64,000 bases of DNA from Aquibaculum arenosum (GCF_029222965.1 NZ_JARHUD010000002.1:310001-374000); one strand, 5' to 3'. Positions 1-9,743 are shown, counted from the first letter of the stretch. The notes: generated by a model from the letters alone, not told the origin. Program-made: numbers and translations.

Positions 1-9
1 TTTGCATCA

Positions 10-1944
10 TCAATCCGCTCCCAAGGCGCGCACGGGGTCGAGTTGCGCTGCGCGGCGTGCCGGCATCAACCCGAAGACGAGCCCGATCAACATGGCACAG
101 GCCGCCGCTCCCACGATGGGCGGCAAGGTTATGAGGACGGGCGTTCCCACGGCGCCAATTCCCCAGGTCACGGCCAGGCCCAGCAGGACACCGATCCCCG
201 CGCCAAGTCCGCAGACCACCAGTGCCTCGACCAGGAACTGCGCCATGACATCACGCGGTCTGGCTCCCACCGCCATGCGCACACCGATCTCGCGCGTACG
301 CTCGGTTACGGAAACCAGCATGATGTTCATCACCCCGATTCCCCCAACCAGCAGCGAAACTGCGGCAATCGATCCCAGAAGCAGCGTTAGGGTTTGCTGC
401 GTTTCCTCCACTGAGGCAATCAAGGCCGCCCGGTTGCGGATCGAAAAATCGCGCAGCCCGTGGCGCTCCAGCAGCAGCCGATCAATCGCTGCCTCGACCG
501 CGTGCACGTCGGCGCCGCGCTCTACCTGGGCCGTGATGGAGCGCAGGTGCTGCTGGCCCAGCAGGCGGAGCTGTCCCGTGGTCAGTGGCGCAATGGCCAC
601 GTCGTCCTGATCGGAGCCCCAGCTGGTCGCACCCTTGGGCGTCAGCACGCCAATGACTTGCAACGGCACGTTCTGCGCCAACACCCATTGGCCGATTGGA
701 TCGCTTCCGGCGGGAAAGAGGGCTTCGGCCACGGTCTGTCCGAGCACCACGACGGGGGCATAGCTGTCGAGATCGCTGTCCTGCAGGAACATCCCGGCCG
801 CAACCGGCCAGTTCTGCAGGGCGGCATAGTCGGCCGACGTCGCCAGCAGGCTCGTGCGGATGTCCTGCAGGCCGGCGCGCAGGGTCATCGAACCGCTGAT
901 TTCAGGAGCAGCTGCGCGCACGTTCGGCAGGCCCGCCACCGCCTCGGCATCGGCCGCGGTGAGCGTGGCGTCGCCGCCGCGCTGACCGGGTGCGCCGGGC
1001 CGCACGACGAGCAGGTCGCTGCCCATACCTTGGATACGCGCCACCACCTCGTCCCGGGCGCCGTCGCCGATGGCCAGCATCACGATGACGGCGCCCACGC
1101 CAATGACGATACCGAGCAGAGTCAGCAGGGTGCGGAAGCGATTGGCTGCCAGCGACCGCCAGGCAATGCCGGCCGCTTCACTGAGCGGCAGGCCGCCGCT
1201 GCGTTCGGGTGGTCTTTGTAGAGGCGCCACAGCCCCTGCCCCAGCGGGGTCGATGTCGATGGTGCCTGTGTCGGAGACAATGCTGCCATCCACGATCTCG
1301 ATCCGCCGGTCGGCGGCGGCCGCCACCGCGGGATCATGGGTGATGAGAATGACGGTCCGGCCTTCGGCGTGCAGCTCGCGCAGCAGGCGGAGCACCTCCT
1401 GGCCGCTGGCGCTGTCGAGCGCGCCGGTCGGCTCGTCGGCCAGAATGACGTCGGCACCATTCATCAGAGCGCGCGCGATCGACACGCGCTGTTGCTGGCC
1501 GCCGGACAACGCCGAGGGGCGATGGGTTACGCGCTCGCCCAGGCCGAGGCGCTCCAGCAGGCCGCGCGCCCGCTCGCGCCTCTGGCTCCGACCGAGCCCG
1601 GCATAGAGTGCCGGTACTTCCACATTGCCAAGGGCATCGGCGTTACCAACCAGATTGTACTGCTGAAACACGAAGCCGAAGGAGTCACGACGCAGCCGCG
1701 CCAGGCTCTCCGGATCGAGATCCCCAACCTCCCGGCCCTGGAAGCGATAGTGCCCGCCGCTTGGCTGATCCAGGCAGCCGAGCAGGTTCATCAGCGTGGA
1801 CTTGCCAGAACCGGAACTGCCGACAATGGCGACAAACTCGCCGCGTTCGATGGTGAGATCGATGCCGCGCAGCGCTTCGAAGCGGGTTGCCCCCTCGCCA
1901 TAGGCCTTGCGCAAGCCGACCAGTTCGATCAGCGGTGTGCTCAC
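10..1944 (-). CDS. macB: MacB-type ABC exporter, ATPase-permease fusion
   Basis: Inner-membrane half of a MacAB-type tripartite efflux pump. An N-terminal ABC ATPase (about residues 5-230) carries Walker A GSSGSGKST at 42-50, signature LSGGQQQR near 146 and Walker B ILADEPTGALD near 165. It is followed by an FtsX/MacB-type permease with one membrane segment near 270, a large periplasmic domain and three C-terminal segments. The length of 644 aa is normal for MacB. The start is GTG at 1944, overlapping the macA stop as GTGA, which indicates translational coupling. The substrate cannot be told from sequence: macrolide, lipopeptide or siderophore export are all known for the family. No TolC-like partner is in the window. 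Confidence 0.93.
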   Translation of the reverse strand: MSTPLIELVGLRKAYGEGATRFEALRGIDLTIERGEFVAIVGSSGSGKSTLMNLLGCLDQPSGGHYRFQGREVGDLDPESLARLRRDSFGFVFQQYNLVGNADALGNVEVPALYAGLGRSQRRERARGLLERLGLGERVTHRPSALSGGQQQRVSIARALMNGADVILADEPTGALDSASGQEVLRLLRELHAEGRTVILITHDPAVAAAADRRIEIVDGSIVSDTGTIDIDPAGAGAVAPLQRPPERSGGLPLSEAAGIAWRSLAANRFRTLLTLLGIVIGVGAVIVMLAIGDGARDEVVARIQGMGSDLLVVRPGAPGQRGGDATLTAADAEAVAGLPNVRAAAPEISGSMTLRAGLQDIRTSLLATSADYAALQNWPVAAGMFLQDSDLDSYAPVVVLGQTVAEALFPAGSDPIGQWVLAQNVPLQVIGVLTPKGATSWGSDQDDVAIAPLTTGQLRLLGQQHLRSITAQVERGADVHAVEAAIDRLLLERHGLRDFSIRNRAALIASVEETQQTLTLLLGSIAAVSLLVGGIGVMNIMLVSVTERTREIGVRMAVGARPRDVMAQFLVEALVVCGLGAGIGVLLGLAVTWGIGAVGTPVLITLPPIVGAAACAMLIGLVFGLMPARRAAQLDPVRALGAD

Positions 1945-3101
1945 AGGCGCGGCACCCGCTGTCGGCTAGCCCCGCCTGGTGCTGCACCAGAGGCTGGGAG
2001 TTGCAGCGCGATCTGCTCGCCTTCGCGCAGCCCGTCACGCACCTCGACGGCAACACGGTTACGCAGCCCGAGCACGACCTGCCGTGGCTCCAGCCTGCCA
2101 TTGCTCTGAACCAATACCTGGCCCTGTTCCTCGCCCTGTGCATTCGGACCCAGGCTTTCGACTGCGCTCAGCGGGACCTGCAAGGCGTCCTCGGCAGCAT
2201 CCCGAACAAAGAAGACCTGGGCGGTCATCTGCGTCAGCAGCCGCCCGTCCGCATTCGGAACCTCGAAGAGCGCCTGATAGAGCACGACGTCGTTGACCAC
2301 CTCCGGGGTCGGCAGGATCTGCCGCAAACTGCCTTCCCAGCGCCGGTTGCGGTCGCCCAGCGTTGTGAAGTAGGCGCGCATCCCCGGTTCCAGGCGCATC
2401 ACGTCGGCTTCGGACACTTGGGCACGCACAGTCATGGTCGCGAGGTCGGCGATGCGCAGAATGATCGGCGTGGACTGATTCGCATTCAGGGTCTGTCCAA
2501 CCTTGGCATCAAGAGAGACCACGGTTCCACTCATCGGTGCGTAGACGCGGGTGTAGCCCAGGTTTGCCTCGTTGGCGCGCAATGCCGATTCACTCTGGGA
2601 GATCTGTGCACGCAGGCCCATGATCTGCGCTTCGGCGACCTTCACAGCCGCTTCGGCGGATTCATAGGCTTCCCGGCTGGTGGCGCGTTGCGCCAGGAGT
2701 TTCTCAGACCGCTCGAACTGACGACGCGCCAGTTCCAGTTGCGCCTCGCGCTCGGCCAGGGAGGCTTCGAGCCGCCGCAGCTCGGCCGCGTCGGAGTCGA
2801 CCCGGGCCTGAAACACATCGGCATCCAACTCGGCCAAGAGATCACCTTCGACAACCTCTTGGCCCAATTCCACGTGCAAGGCCTGGATCTGCCCGGATAC
2901 CTGGACGCCGACATCCACGAAGTCCTGTGGTTCCAGCGTTCCCAGGGCGCTGACCTCGTCGCGCAGCGTCCCCTTGGTGACGGGCGTGGTCATCACCGCG
3001 TCCTCACCGGCGGGTGTAAGGGCCGACCAGGCCATGCTTCCGCCCAGGCCGGCCAGAAGCAGCAGTACCACCGCGCTTGCAATGTATAGAGCTTTACGCA
3101 C
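1941..3101 (-). CDS. macA: MacA-type periplasmic adaptor (HlyD/RND-MFP family)
   Basis: Membrane-fusion subunit linking MacB to an outer-membrane channel. An N-terminal hydrophobic anchor (residues 5-25) precedes a lipoyl/barrel-sandwich segment (GTLEPQDFVDVGVQVSGQI near 57). A long alpha-helical hairpin rich in Glu, Arg and Ala follows at about 95-170. The second lipoyl half (YAPMSGTVVSLDAKVGQ, around 190) and a beta-barrel complete the fold. Its 386 aa matches the family. It is the first gene of a two-gene operon, and its stop overlaps the GTG start of macB by 4 nt. The assignment to the MacA subgroup rests on this pairing with a MacB-type protein. Confidence 0.9.
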   Translation of the reverse strand: MRKALYIASAVVLLLLAGLGGSMAWSALTPAGEDAVMTTPVTKGTLRDEVSALGTLEPQDFVDVGVQVSGQIQALHVELGQEVVEGDLLAELDADVFQARVDSDAAELRRLEASLAEREAQLELARRQFERSEKLLAQRATSREAYESAEAAVKVAEAQIMGLRAQISQSESALRANEANLGYTRVYAPMSGTVVSLDAKVGQTLNANQSTPIILRIADLATMTVRAQVSEADVMRLEPGMRAYFTTLGDRNRRWEGSLRQILPTPEVVNDVVLYQALFEVPNADGRLLTQMTAQVFFVRDAAEDALQVPLSAVESLGPNAQGEEQGQVLVQSNGRLEPRQVVLGLRNRVAVEVRDGLREGEQIALQLPASGAAPGGASRQRVPRL

Positions 3102-3311
3102 TCTCTCCCCCGGGCCGCGCAGTGCGGCCTCATTCTACTCGCATCTCTGATTGCCTTTACGCAGCGGGGAGCAGCCAACATCCCCCACCGGGCTGTTCCA
3201 CCGGCCAAGAAAGTTGACGCGAACAGAGCCGCCATGCGGCAGCTAGGACTCGACGTCACCACGGGCTTTCGCGCAGACTGCGGCGCGCGCCAGATAACAG
3301 GAGAGCATGCA

Positions 3312-4100
3312 ATGTCCGCCGAGGTCGAAAACCTGACCCCCTTACGATCAACGCCGAAAGTCGGCGAGGCCGAATGGCAGGTCCGTTGCAACCTCGCTGC
3401 CTGTTACCGCTTAGTTGCGCACTACCGCATGACCGATCACATCTACACGCACATTTCCGCACGTGTACCGGGTGAACGCGGGCATTTCCTGATCAATCCC
3501 TATGGCATGACCTTCGACGAGGTCACAGCCTCCTCCCTGGTGAAGATCGATCACGACGGCAAAAAGGTGGTGGATAACGGCTTCGACGTGAATCCAGCTG
3601 GCTTCACCATCCATTCGGCCATTCATGCCGCGCGCGACGACGCAGCTTGCGTGCTCCATACGCACACGCGCGCCGGAGTCGCTGTCTCCTGCATGAAGGA
3701 GGGGCTGCTGCCGCTGAATCAGATCGCACTGCAGTTCTACGGCCATCGCCTCGCCTATCACGACTACGAGGGCATCGCCCTGGACCTCGATGAACGCGAG
3801 CGTCTGGCCCAGGATCTCGGCCGGGCTCAATCGCTGATTCTGCGCAACCATGGCCTGCTGACGGTGGGCCGCTCGGTGGCAGAGGCCTTTTCCCTGATGT
3901 TCTACCTGAACCGCGCCTGCGAGATTCAAGTGGACGTCTGTGCGATGAACCAGGCCTTCGTGCTCCCTTCGGCGGAAACCTGCGAGCACACGGCCCAGCA
4001 GTACGACCGCGGGCTGGGCAGTGGGACCCACGAGTTGGACATGGAGTGGAACGCTCACTTGCGCGTTCTTTCCCGCGTCAATCCCGGTTGGGATGCCTGA
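3312..4100 (+). CDS. Class II aldolase/adducin family protein
   Basis: Zinc-dependent class II aldolase/adducin fold of 262 aa. The metal-site motif LHTHTRAGVAV (about residue 115) has the expected histidines, a later histidine is in RNHGLLTVG, and NPYGMTFDEV matches the family's N-terminal phosphate loop. Members act on sugar phosphates such as fuculose-phosphate or methylthioribulose-phosphate, but many alphaproteobacterial members have no known substrate. The ATG at 3312 was chosen because AGGAG lies about 7 nt upstream; the frame is open 26 codons further upstream without a comparable ribosome site. No carbohydrate genes are adjacent, so the role is open. Confidence 0.85.
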   Translation: MSAEVENLTPLRSTPKVGEAEWQVRCNLAACYRLVAHYRMTDHIYTHISARVPGERGHFLINPYGMTFDEVTASSLVKIDHDGKKVVDNGFDVNPAGFTIHSAIHAARDDAACVLHTHTRAGVAVSCMKEGLLPLNQIALQFYGHRLAYHDYEGIALDLDERERLAQDLGRAQSLILRNHGLLTVGRSVAEAFSLMFYLNRACEIQVDVCAMNQAFVLPSAETCEHTAQQYDRGLGSGTHELDMEWNAHLRVLSRVNPGWDA

Positions 4101-4153
4101 TTCCATCCTTCCGGACGAAAGCCCTTCTTCCTTCCCCTCGAGTGGAGCGATCC

Positions 4154-4708
4154 ATGCCTCGACAGCTGTTGCAGTGGTCCGGTTCTTGCCTTCGCAGCCT
4201 TCTTCCAGCGTTCATGCTGCTGTTTCTCGCGTCCACGGCTCAGGCTGCGGGCAGCAATGATGCAGCCGCCCACGTGGACAGCACCGACCGTCCCGTAGAC
4301 TTGGCGACCTACTGCCGCTACTTCCGCACCTCACCCTACTGCGCGCCAAAGCTCTCAGGCGATGACGGCGGTCCGCGGCTCTATGTGATCTACTTCGATC
4401 CGGAAGACTCTGCGATCAGACCCGGCGAGGAAGCCATGCTGCGCAGCGCGCTCGCAGCCGCAAAGCTGGAAACCCGGGCGCCGATCGCCATCACGGGCCA
4501 TACTGATCGGCTGGGTAACGAAGAGGAAGCGATCGACCTCTCGGTCCGGCGGGCGGCGGCGGTGAGCGACTGGCTGATCGAGGAGGGAATTGAGCGCGAG
4601 CGCATCTCCCTTTCGGGCGCCGGCTACTCTCGCCCGCTGTTGCCCGCACGCGACGGCGGAAAGGAGAACCTTAATCGCCGCGCTGAGATCATCCTGGACA
4701 TATTCTGA
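4154..4708 (+). CDS. OmpA-like peptidoglycan-binding protein
   Basis: A 184-aa envelope protein. A signal peptide (residues 1 to about 31, hydrophobic LLPAFMLLFLAS ending in AQA) is followed by a short linker with two cysteines (CRYFRTSPYC). The rest is an OmpA C-terminal domain with ITGHTDRLGN, LSVRRAAAVSDWL, ISLSGAGYSRPL and NRRAEI, the residues that cradle diaminopimelate in peptidoglycan. There is no beta-barrel and no lipobox, so it is probably a periplasmic or wall-attached protein. The start at 4154 is supported by GGAG just upstream (4144) and the clean signal peptide. The precise role is unknown. It is convergent with the methyltransferase gene. Confidence 0.82.
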   Translation: MPRQLLQWSGSCLRSLLPAFMLLFLASTAQAAGSNDAAAHVDSTDRPVDLATYCRYFRTSPYCAPKLSGDDGGPRLYVIYFDPEDSAIRPGEEAMLRSALAAAKLETRAPIAITGHTDRLGNEEEAIDLSVRRAAAVSDWLIEEGIERERISLSGAGYSRPLLPARDGGKENLNRRAEIILDIF

Positions 4709-4740
4709 CCTAAGTACGCCCGGCCGCCGGCGGACCCGTC

Positions 4741-5952
4741 TCAATCCAGAGCTAGGAAAAGGGCCTTGAGGTACTGAGTTTCCGGTAGGCGCGGGTCGAC
4801 CGGATGATCCGGGGCCGCGCCGGCGCTGCGCAGCAAACGTGCCGGCCGTCCTGCTTCCGCCAGGCCCCGGCCGATCTGATCCACAAAGGATGCCATATCC
4901 ACGTGGTGGGAGCAGGAACAGATCACCAGGTAACCCTCCGGCCCAACCACCTCCGCAGCGAGGCGCGCCAGCTTGCGATAGGCCCGCAAACCCTGCGGCA
5001 GGTCTTTGCGGCCCTTCACGAAGGCGGGCGGATCGGCGATCACCAGATCGAAGCTGTCCCGCTTTTTGGCTAGGTGCTCCAGCGCTGCGAAGGCATCGCT
5101 CTTGCGGAAGGTGCAGCGTTCGGCCACGCCATTGAGCGCCGCTGCCTCTCCCGCCAGTTCCAGAGCCCGCGCCGAGCGATCGACGCCCATAACCGTCTGC
5201 GCACCGGCCAAGGCCGCCTGAATCGAAAAGCCGCCGGCAAAGCAGTAGGCATCGAGGACCCGGGCGCCCTCCGCCGCAGTGCGGATCAGATCCCCGGCCC
5301 AACGGCGGTTGTCGCGCTGGTCATAGAACCAGCCGGTCTTCTGTCCCTCGCTCAGGTCGGCGAGGAAGCGAGCGCCATGCTCCCTGACCTCCACCGGCTG
5401 CTCCACCGAGCCGCGCAGAAGGCGCACGTAGCCATCGAGCCGCTCCAGTTCACGCACCGGCGAATCGTTGCGCAGCAGCACCGTCTCCGGCGCGATCACT
5501 TCATCGATCGCCTCGAGCAGCGCCGGCGTGAGCGCTTCCATCCCGGCAGTATTGACCTGCAGCACCAGTGCATCACCGAAGCGGTCGATGATCGTCCCCG
5601 GCAGTCCATCGGCTTCCGCATGCGCAAGCCGGTAGAAGGGGACGCCGATGAGCCGCTCGCGGATCGAGAGCGCGCGCTGCAGACGGCGGCGGAAGAAGCC
5701 GGCATCGATGACCTCTACCGGATCGCGCGACAGGAGGCGGGCCGCGATCAGTGGATGGCGATTGAACAGGAAGGTGCCAAGTTCGTCGCCACCGCTGGAC
5801 AGCAGCCGCACCAGGCTGCCCGGCGGCAGTGCCTTGACCTCCGCCGACATCTCGATCTCGTTGGAATAAACCCAGGGGTGGCCCAGCCGCAGACGCTTCT
5901 GCGCCTTCGGCTTCAGCCGAACGATCGGCCGGTCAGGAGTTCTTGTGGACAT
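4741..5952 (-). CDS. rlmI: RlmI-like class I SAM-dependent rRNA methyltransferase
   Basis: A 403-aa protein of the PUA plus Rossmann methyltransferase class. The N-terminal PUA domain (residues 8-90) includes RLRLGHPWVYSNEI. The EEHEY-like middle domain is followed by SAM motif I VLDAYCFAGGFSIQAAL near 240 and the catalytic-loop motif IADPPAFVKGRKDL near 310. The C-terminal CSCSHH carries cysteines as in RlmI, which makes 5-methylcytosine in 23S rRNA. Family membership is firm, but the exact target base is inferred from E. coli RlmI. It lies 18 nt downstream of the Bcr/CflA exporter on the same strand and may be co-transcribed. Confidence 0.88.
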   Translation of the reverse strand: MSTRTPDRPIVRLKPKAQKRLRLGHPWVYSNEIEMSAEVKALPPGSLVRLLSSGGDELGTFLFNRHPLIAARLLSRDPVEVIDAGFFRRRLQRALSIRERLIGVPFYRLAHAEADGLPGTIIDRFGDALVLQVNTAGMEALTPALLEAIDEVIAPETVLLRNDSPVRELERLDGYVRLLRGSVEQPVEVREHGARFLADLSEGQKTGWFYDQRDNRRWAGDLIRTAAEGARVLDAYCFAGGFSIQAALAGAQTVMGVDRSARALELAGEAAALNGVAERCTFRKSDAFAALEHLAKKRDSFDLVIADPPAFVKGRKDLPQGLRAYRKLARLAAEVVGPEGYLVICSCSHHVDMASFVDQIGRGLAEAGRPARLLRSAGAAPDHPVDPRLPETQYLKALFLALD

Positions 5953-5970
5953 GGCGCGGAAGATAGCGCT

Positions 5971-7173
5971 TCACGACGCACTGTCCAGCGTGGCCGAGCC
6001 CAAGAGGAAGCGCTGGCTCGCCAGTGCCACCAAAGCGGAGAGGAACATGACTGCCATCATGACCTTGGGCGTGCCGTCCTGGAACTGGCCTACGAACACG
6101 CCCAAAACGGCCGCACTGCCCATCTGAACAAAGCCCAGCATCGCCGAGGCCGAGCCGGCCAGTCGTGGAAAGGGTCGCAGGCAACCGGCCTGGCCGTTCG
6201 GCATCACCAGGCCCGTGCCGAGAAAGTAGCAGGAAGCTGGCAGGACGATGCTTGCGACCGAAGCCACGCCCAGGAGCGCAAAGCCCAGACCGCTTACCGT
6301 CGCGATCAAGAGCGCAACGATTCCGAAGCCGATCAGCCGGTCGATGGAGAACTGCGCCTGCAACCGAGCACTGGCGAAACTGCCGAGCACATAGCCGCAG
6401 ATCACGCCGGCAAAGCTCAGGCCGTAGGCCAGGGGAGTGAGCCCCAGTCCGCCGATCAACGCAAAGGAGGAACCAGAGATGAAGGCGAACATGCCGCCAT
6501 AGCCGGCACTCACCGTCATCACGTAGCCCAGGTACTCGCGATTGCGTAGCAGGCCCGCATAGTTGGCGATCAGCTTCCCGGCCTGGGTCGCAGTGGGATC
6601 GCGGTAGCGGTTGGTCTCCGACAGCACCAACAGCACGCCGGTGAGCGCGATCACACCGAACAGGAGCAGCAGTAGGAAGGTGGCCCACCAGTCGAACCAC
6701 TGCGTCACCAGCCCGCCCAGGATCGGGCCCAAGGCCGGGGCCAGGGCCATGGCCATCGCAACATAGGACAGGGCGCGGGCTGCCTGGTTGGGACCATAGA
6801 GATCGCGCACCACGGCGCGCCCGAGCACCGGTCCGGCGGCGGCGCCGAGCGCCTGCAGCAACCGTCCCGCGATCAGCCATTCAATCGAGGGCGCCAGCAG
6901 GCAAAGCAAGCTGGCCAGCAGGAACAGCAGAATGCCTCCGACCAGCACCGGTCGTCGGCCAAAGCGATCACTCAGCGGCCCGTAGATCAGCATACCACTG
7001 GCAAAGCCGACCAGGAACACCGAGAGGGTCAGCTGCACCGTCCCGGCGGACGCCCCGAAAACCTCCCCCAAGCGTGGCAGGGAGGGCAGATAGAGGTCCG
7101 TCGAGATCGGGCCGAAGGCGACCAGAACAATGACCAGTGGCAGAAGCAGCGGATGGCGCCGGGGGGAGTGCAT
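5971..7173 (-). CDS. Bcr/CflA family multidrug MFS transporter
   Basis: Proton-coupled drug exporter of the inner membrane, about 400 aa with 12 predicted hydrophobic segments. Near the N-terminus the family signature GPISTDLYLPSLP is present, followed by the loop motif GPLSDRFGRRPVL (MFS motif A), LQALGAAAGPVLGRAVVRDL, and ALAPALGPILGG (motif C, antiporter type). The ATG at 7173 was chosen because it puts the first membrane helix about 10 residues from the start and gives the usual family length. The frame continues 47 codons upstream with non-family sequence. Substrates of this family include bicyclomycin, chloramphenicol and sulfonamides; none can be assigned here. Confidence 0.9.
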   Translation of the reverse strand: MHSPRRHPLLLPLVIVLVAFGPISTDLYLPSLPRLGEVFGASAGTVQLTLSVFLVGFASGMLIYGPLSDRFGRRPVLVGGILLFLLASLLCLLAPSIEWLIAGRLLQALGAAAGPVLGRAVVRDLYGPNQAARALSYVAMAMALAPALGPILGGLVTQWFDWWATFLLLLLFGVIALTGVLLVLSETNRYRDPTATQAGKLIANYAGLLRNREYLGYVMTVSAGYGGMFAFISGSSFALIGGLGLTPLAYGLSFAGVICGYVLGSFASARLQAQFSIDRLIGFGIVALLIATVSGLGFALLGVASVASIVLPASCYFLGTGLVMPNGQAGCLRPFPRLAGSASAMLGFVQMGSAAVLGVFVGQFQDGTPKVMMAVMFLSALVALASQRFLLGSATLDSAS

Positions 7174-7359
7174 CAACAGCAGACTCGGGCAGTAACTGTG
7201 GCAACGGTGGTTGCAGATTACCTTCACGCTGCCATGCCGCCAGCCCTCGCCAGGGTTTAGGAGCCTTGCGGCTCGCACATGGGAGAGCACGCGCCTATGG
7301 TATGGCCCACCCAAAAGCCTTACTTGAAGGCCAACACCCTTTCACAGCCAGAGGCCTGC

Positions 7360-7659
7360 ATGGCACGCAAGAACCAGAAGAAGCCGAAGTCGCGAGGCTC
7401 GCGGCCACTGCCCCTTCCCGTCCTCTGGACCGATATGCTCGCCGCTTCCATGGAAACCATAGCCCGGCGCAGCCTGCTCATCGCCACCGGCAATTTTACA
7501 CTCACAGAGTACCAGCGCATGGTCTGCGAAAAGGCTAAGGCGTTGCAGGGCACAGCCTTAGCCGCGGCCACGGGGACACCCACGCCGGAAGCGTTACTGG
7601 CACCCTGGCATCGGATTGCCAAGGCAAACGCCAAACGTTTGCGCCGCGCCCAGAGTTGA
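7360..7659 (+). CDS. Small hypothetical protein, possibly phasin-like
   Basis: A 99-aa protein with a very basic N-terminus (MARKNQKKPKSRG), a central helix-forming stretch WTDMLAASMETIARRSLLI, a motif RMVCEKAKALQGTALAAATG, and a basic C-terminus ending AKRLRRAQS. The pattern of a Trp-x2-Met-x3-Ser helix followed by a short Met-x2-Glu-Lys helix resembles small alphaproteobacterial proteins sometimes called phasin-like or PHA-granule associated. That link is my impression and not a firm family match. It sits between a drug exporter and ethylmalonyl-CoA mutase and is convergent with the latter (3 nt apart). A link to PHB/acetyl-CoA metabolism would fit but is not shown. Confidence 0.5.
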   Translation: MARKNQKKPKSRGSRPLPLPVLWTDMLAASMETIARRSLLIATGNFTLTEYQRMVCEKAKALQGTALAAATGTPTPEALLAPWHRIAKANAKRLRRAQS

Positions 7660-7662
7660 GCC

Positions 7663-9684
7663 TCACTCCTCCTGCCAGCGGCCGTCCACGATCTCTACAA
7701 TTTGCGCCAGAATGCCGGTGATGTCGTAATCTTTGGGCGTGAAGATTGCTGCAACACCGGCCTTTCGGAGGGCGTCTGCGTCTTCGAGAGGGATGATGCC
7801 ACCCACGACGAGCGGCACATCCTCCATGCCCTCCCTTTGCAGGCGCGCCAGTGTGTCTTCCACCAGGGCGCGGTGACTGCCGGAGAGGATGGACAGGCCG
7901 ATCACATGCACGCCCTCCTCCAGGGCAGCGCCGACGATCTGCCCCGGCGTGAGGCGAATGCCCTCATAGACCACCTCGAACCCGGCATCCCGGGCGCGCA
8001 CCGCGATCTGCTCGGCCCCGTTCGAGTGGCCGTCGAGGCCCGGCTTGCCCACCAGCATCTTGATGCGCCGGCCGAGGCGTTCTGACACAGCCTCCACTCG
8101 CTGGCGCAGCACGGCCAATTGATCGCGGCCGCTGTCGCGCAAGGGCGCCGCCTTTCCCACCCCGGTCGGGGCGCGGTACTCGCCCCAGACTCGGCGCAGA
8201 GTTTCGCCCCATTCTCCCGTGGTGACGCCGGCGTGGGCACAGGCGATGGAGGGCTCCATCACGTTGCGTTCCCCGCGCGCGGCGGCCTCCAGTTCTCGGA
8301 GCGCGGCCTCGACCGCCGCGCCGTCGCGCTGAGTCCGCCAGGCCTGAAGTGCTGCGATCTGCTGGGCCTCTGCTTCGGGATCGGGCAGGAGGAAGCCGCC
8401 ATCGCCGCTCTCGGTCAGGGGTGAGGGCTCGCTCTCGGTGTAGCGGTTGACGCCGACCACCACCTGCTCCCCGGCCTCGATCGCCCGAAAGCGCGCAACG
8501 GCGCTCTCCACCAGGCGCTCCTTCATATAGCCGTTCTCGATGGCCGCCACAGCACCGCCCATGGCCTCCACCTTGGCCATCTCCGCCTTGGCCTCGGCCA
8601 TCAAGTCGGCAACCTTGGCCTCCACCACCGGGTTACCGTCGAAAAGATCCTCGTACTCCAGCAGGTCGGTCTCATAGGCCAGGATCTGCTGCAACCGCAG
8701 AGACCATTGCTGGTCCCAGGGTCGGGGCAGGCCCAACGCCTCGTTCCAGGCGGGCAGTTGCACCGCGCGAGCCCGGGCCCGCTTCGACAACACGACGGCC
8801 AAGGTTTCCAGCAGGATGCGGTAGACGTTGTTTTCCGGCTGCTGCTCGGTCAGGCCCAGGGAGTTGACCTGTACGCCGTAGCGGAAACGTCGATACTTCT
8901 CCTCGGTGATGCCGTAGCGCTCGCGGCAGATCTCATCCCAGAGTTCGGTGAAGGCGCGCATCTTGCAGAGCTCGCCGACGAAGCGCAGCCCGGCGTTCAC
9001 GAAGAAGGATATGCGGCCGACCACCTTGGGGAACTGCTCATCGGGCACCCGACCGCCATCGCGCAGCGAATCCAGCACGGCAATCGCGGAAGACAGGGCA
9101 TAAGCCAGTTCCTGGGCCGGGGTCGCCCCGGCCTCCTGCAGGTGATAGCTGCAGACATTGGTGGGGTTCCATTTCGGCACTTCGGCCACCGTGAAGGCGA
9201 TGACGTCGCCAACCATGCGCAGCGATGGCCGCGGCGGGAAGATGTAGGTGCCGCGGGAGAGATACTCCTTGAAGACGTCGTTCTGCGTCGTTCCCTGCAA
9301 AGACGTTCGCGCCACGCCCTGCCGCTCCGCACAGGCGATGTAGAGCGCCAGAAGCCAGGGCGCCGTGGCGTTGATGGTCATGGAGGTGTTCATCCGCTCC
9401 AGCGGAATGCCCTCGAACAGCCGCTCCATATCACCCAGGTGCGAAATCGGCACGCCGACCTTTCCCACCTCGCCGCGCGCCAGCGTATGGTCGGCGTCGT
9501 AGCCGGTCTGGGTGGGCAGATCGAAGGCCACGGACAGCCCCGTTTGCCCTTTCGCCAGATTGCCGCGGTAGAGCGCGTTGGAAGCGGCGGCCGTGGAATG
9601 GCCCGCATAGGTCCGGATCAGCCAGGGCCGATCGGGTTCCCGCTTCTGCTGCAATGCACTCTCCGCGCGCTGTGCAACGGCCAT
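7663..9684 (-). CDS. ecm: Ethylmalonyl-CoA mutase (MeaA/Ecm), B12-dependent
   Basis: Converts (2R)-ethylmalonyl-CoA to methylsuccinyl-CoA in the ethylmalonyl-CoA pathway of acetyl-CoA assimilation. The 673-aa single-chain enzyme has an N-terminal TIM-barrel domain starting RPWLIRTYAGHSTA, with GLSVAFDLPTQTGYD and SMTINATAPW. The C-terminal cobalamin domain has GLDGHSNGAEQIA, the DxHxxG base-off motif, plus LSILSGSH and VVGGIIP. The tight match to MeaA-type sequences and the pairing with ccr separate it from methylmalonyl-CoA mutase. The ATG at 9684 has a GGGGG ribosome site 8 nt upstream. It is divergent from ccr with about 167 bp between them, so the two are likely controlled together. Confidence 0.93.
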   Translation of the reverse strand: MAVAQRAESALQQKREPDRPWLIRTYAGHSTAAASNALYRGNLAKGQTGLSVAFDLPTQTGYDADHTLARGEVGKVGVPISHLGDMERLFEGIPLERMNTSMTINATAPWLLALYIACAERQGVARTSLQGTTQNDVFKEYLSRGTYIFPPRPSLRMVGDVIAFTVAEVPKWNPTNVCSYHLQEAGATPAQELAYALSSAIAVLDSLRDGGRVPDEQFPKVVGRISFFVNAGLRFVGELCKMRAFTELWDEICRERYGITEEKYRRFRYGVQVNSLGLTEQQPENNVYRILLETLAVVLSKRARARAVQLPAWNEALGLPRPWDQQWSLRLQQILAYETDLLEYEDLFDGNPVVEAKVADLMAEAKAEMAKVEAMGGAVAAIENGYMKERLVESAVARFRAIEAGEQVVVGVNRYTESEPSPLTESGDGGFLLPDPEAEAQQIAALQAWRTQRDGAAVEAALRELEAAARGERNVMEPSIACAHAGVTTGEWGETLRRVWGEYRAPTGVGKAAPLRDSGRDQLAVLRQRVEAVSERLGRRIKMLVGKPGLDGHSNGAEQIAVRARDAGFEVVYEGIRLTPGQIVGAALEEGVHVIGLSILSGSHRALVEDTLARLQREGMEDVPLVVGGIIPLEDADALRKAGVAAIFTPKDYDITGILAQIVEIVDGRWQEE

Positions 9685-9743
9685 ACGTCGCCCCCTGAAA
9701 CAGCTTTCATCAACCTTCATCGACCATAGCAATATAAAAATTG

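Noticed and set aside
5074-6549. Long open frame (491 codons) on the plus strand antisense to rlmI-like and Bcr/CflA genes
   Set aside because: Both opposite-strand genes have clear domain motifs in the reverse direction; such long antisense frames are an ordinary effect of high GC content.
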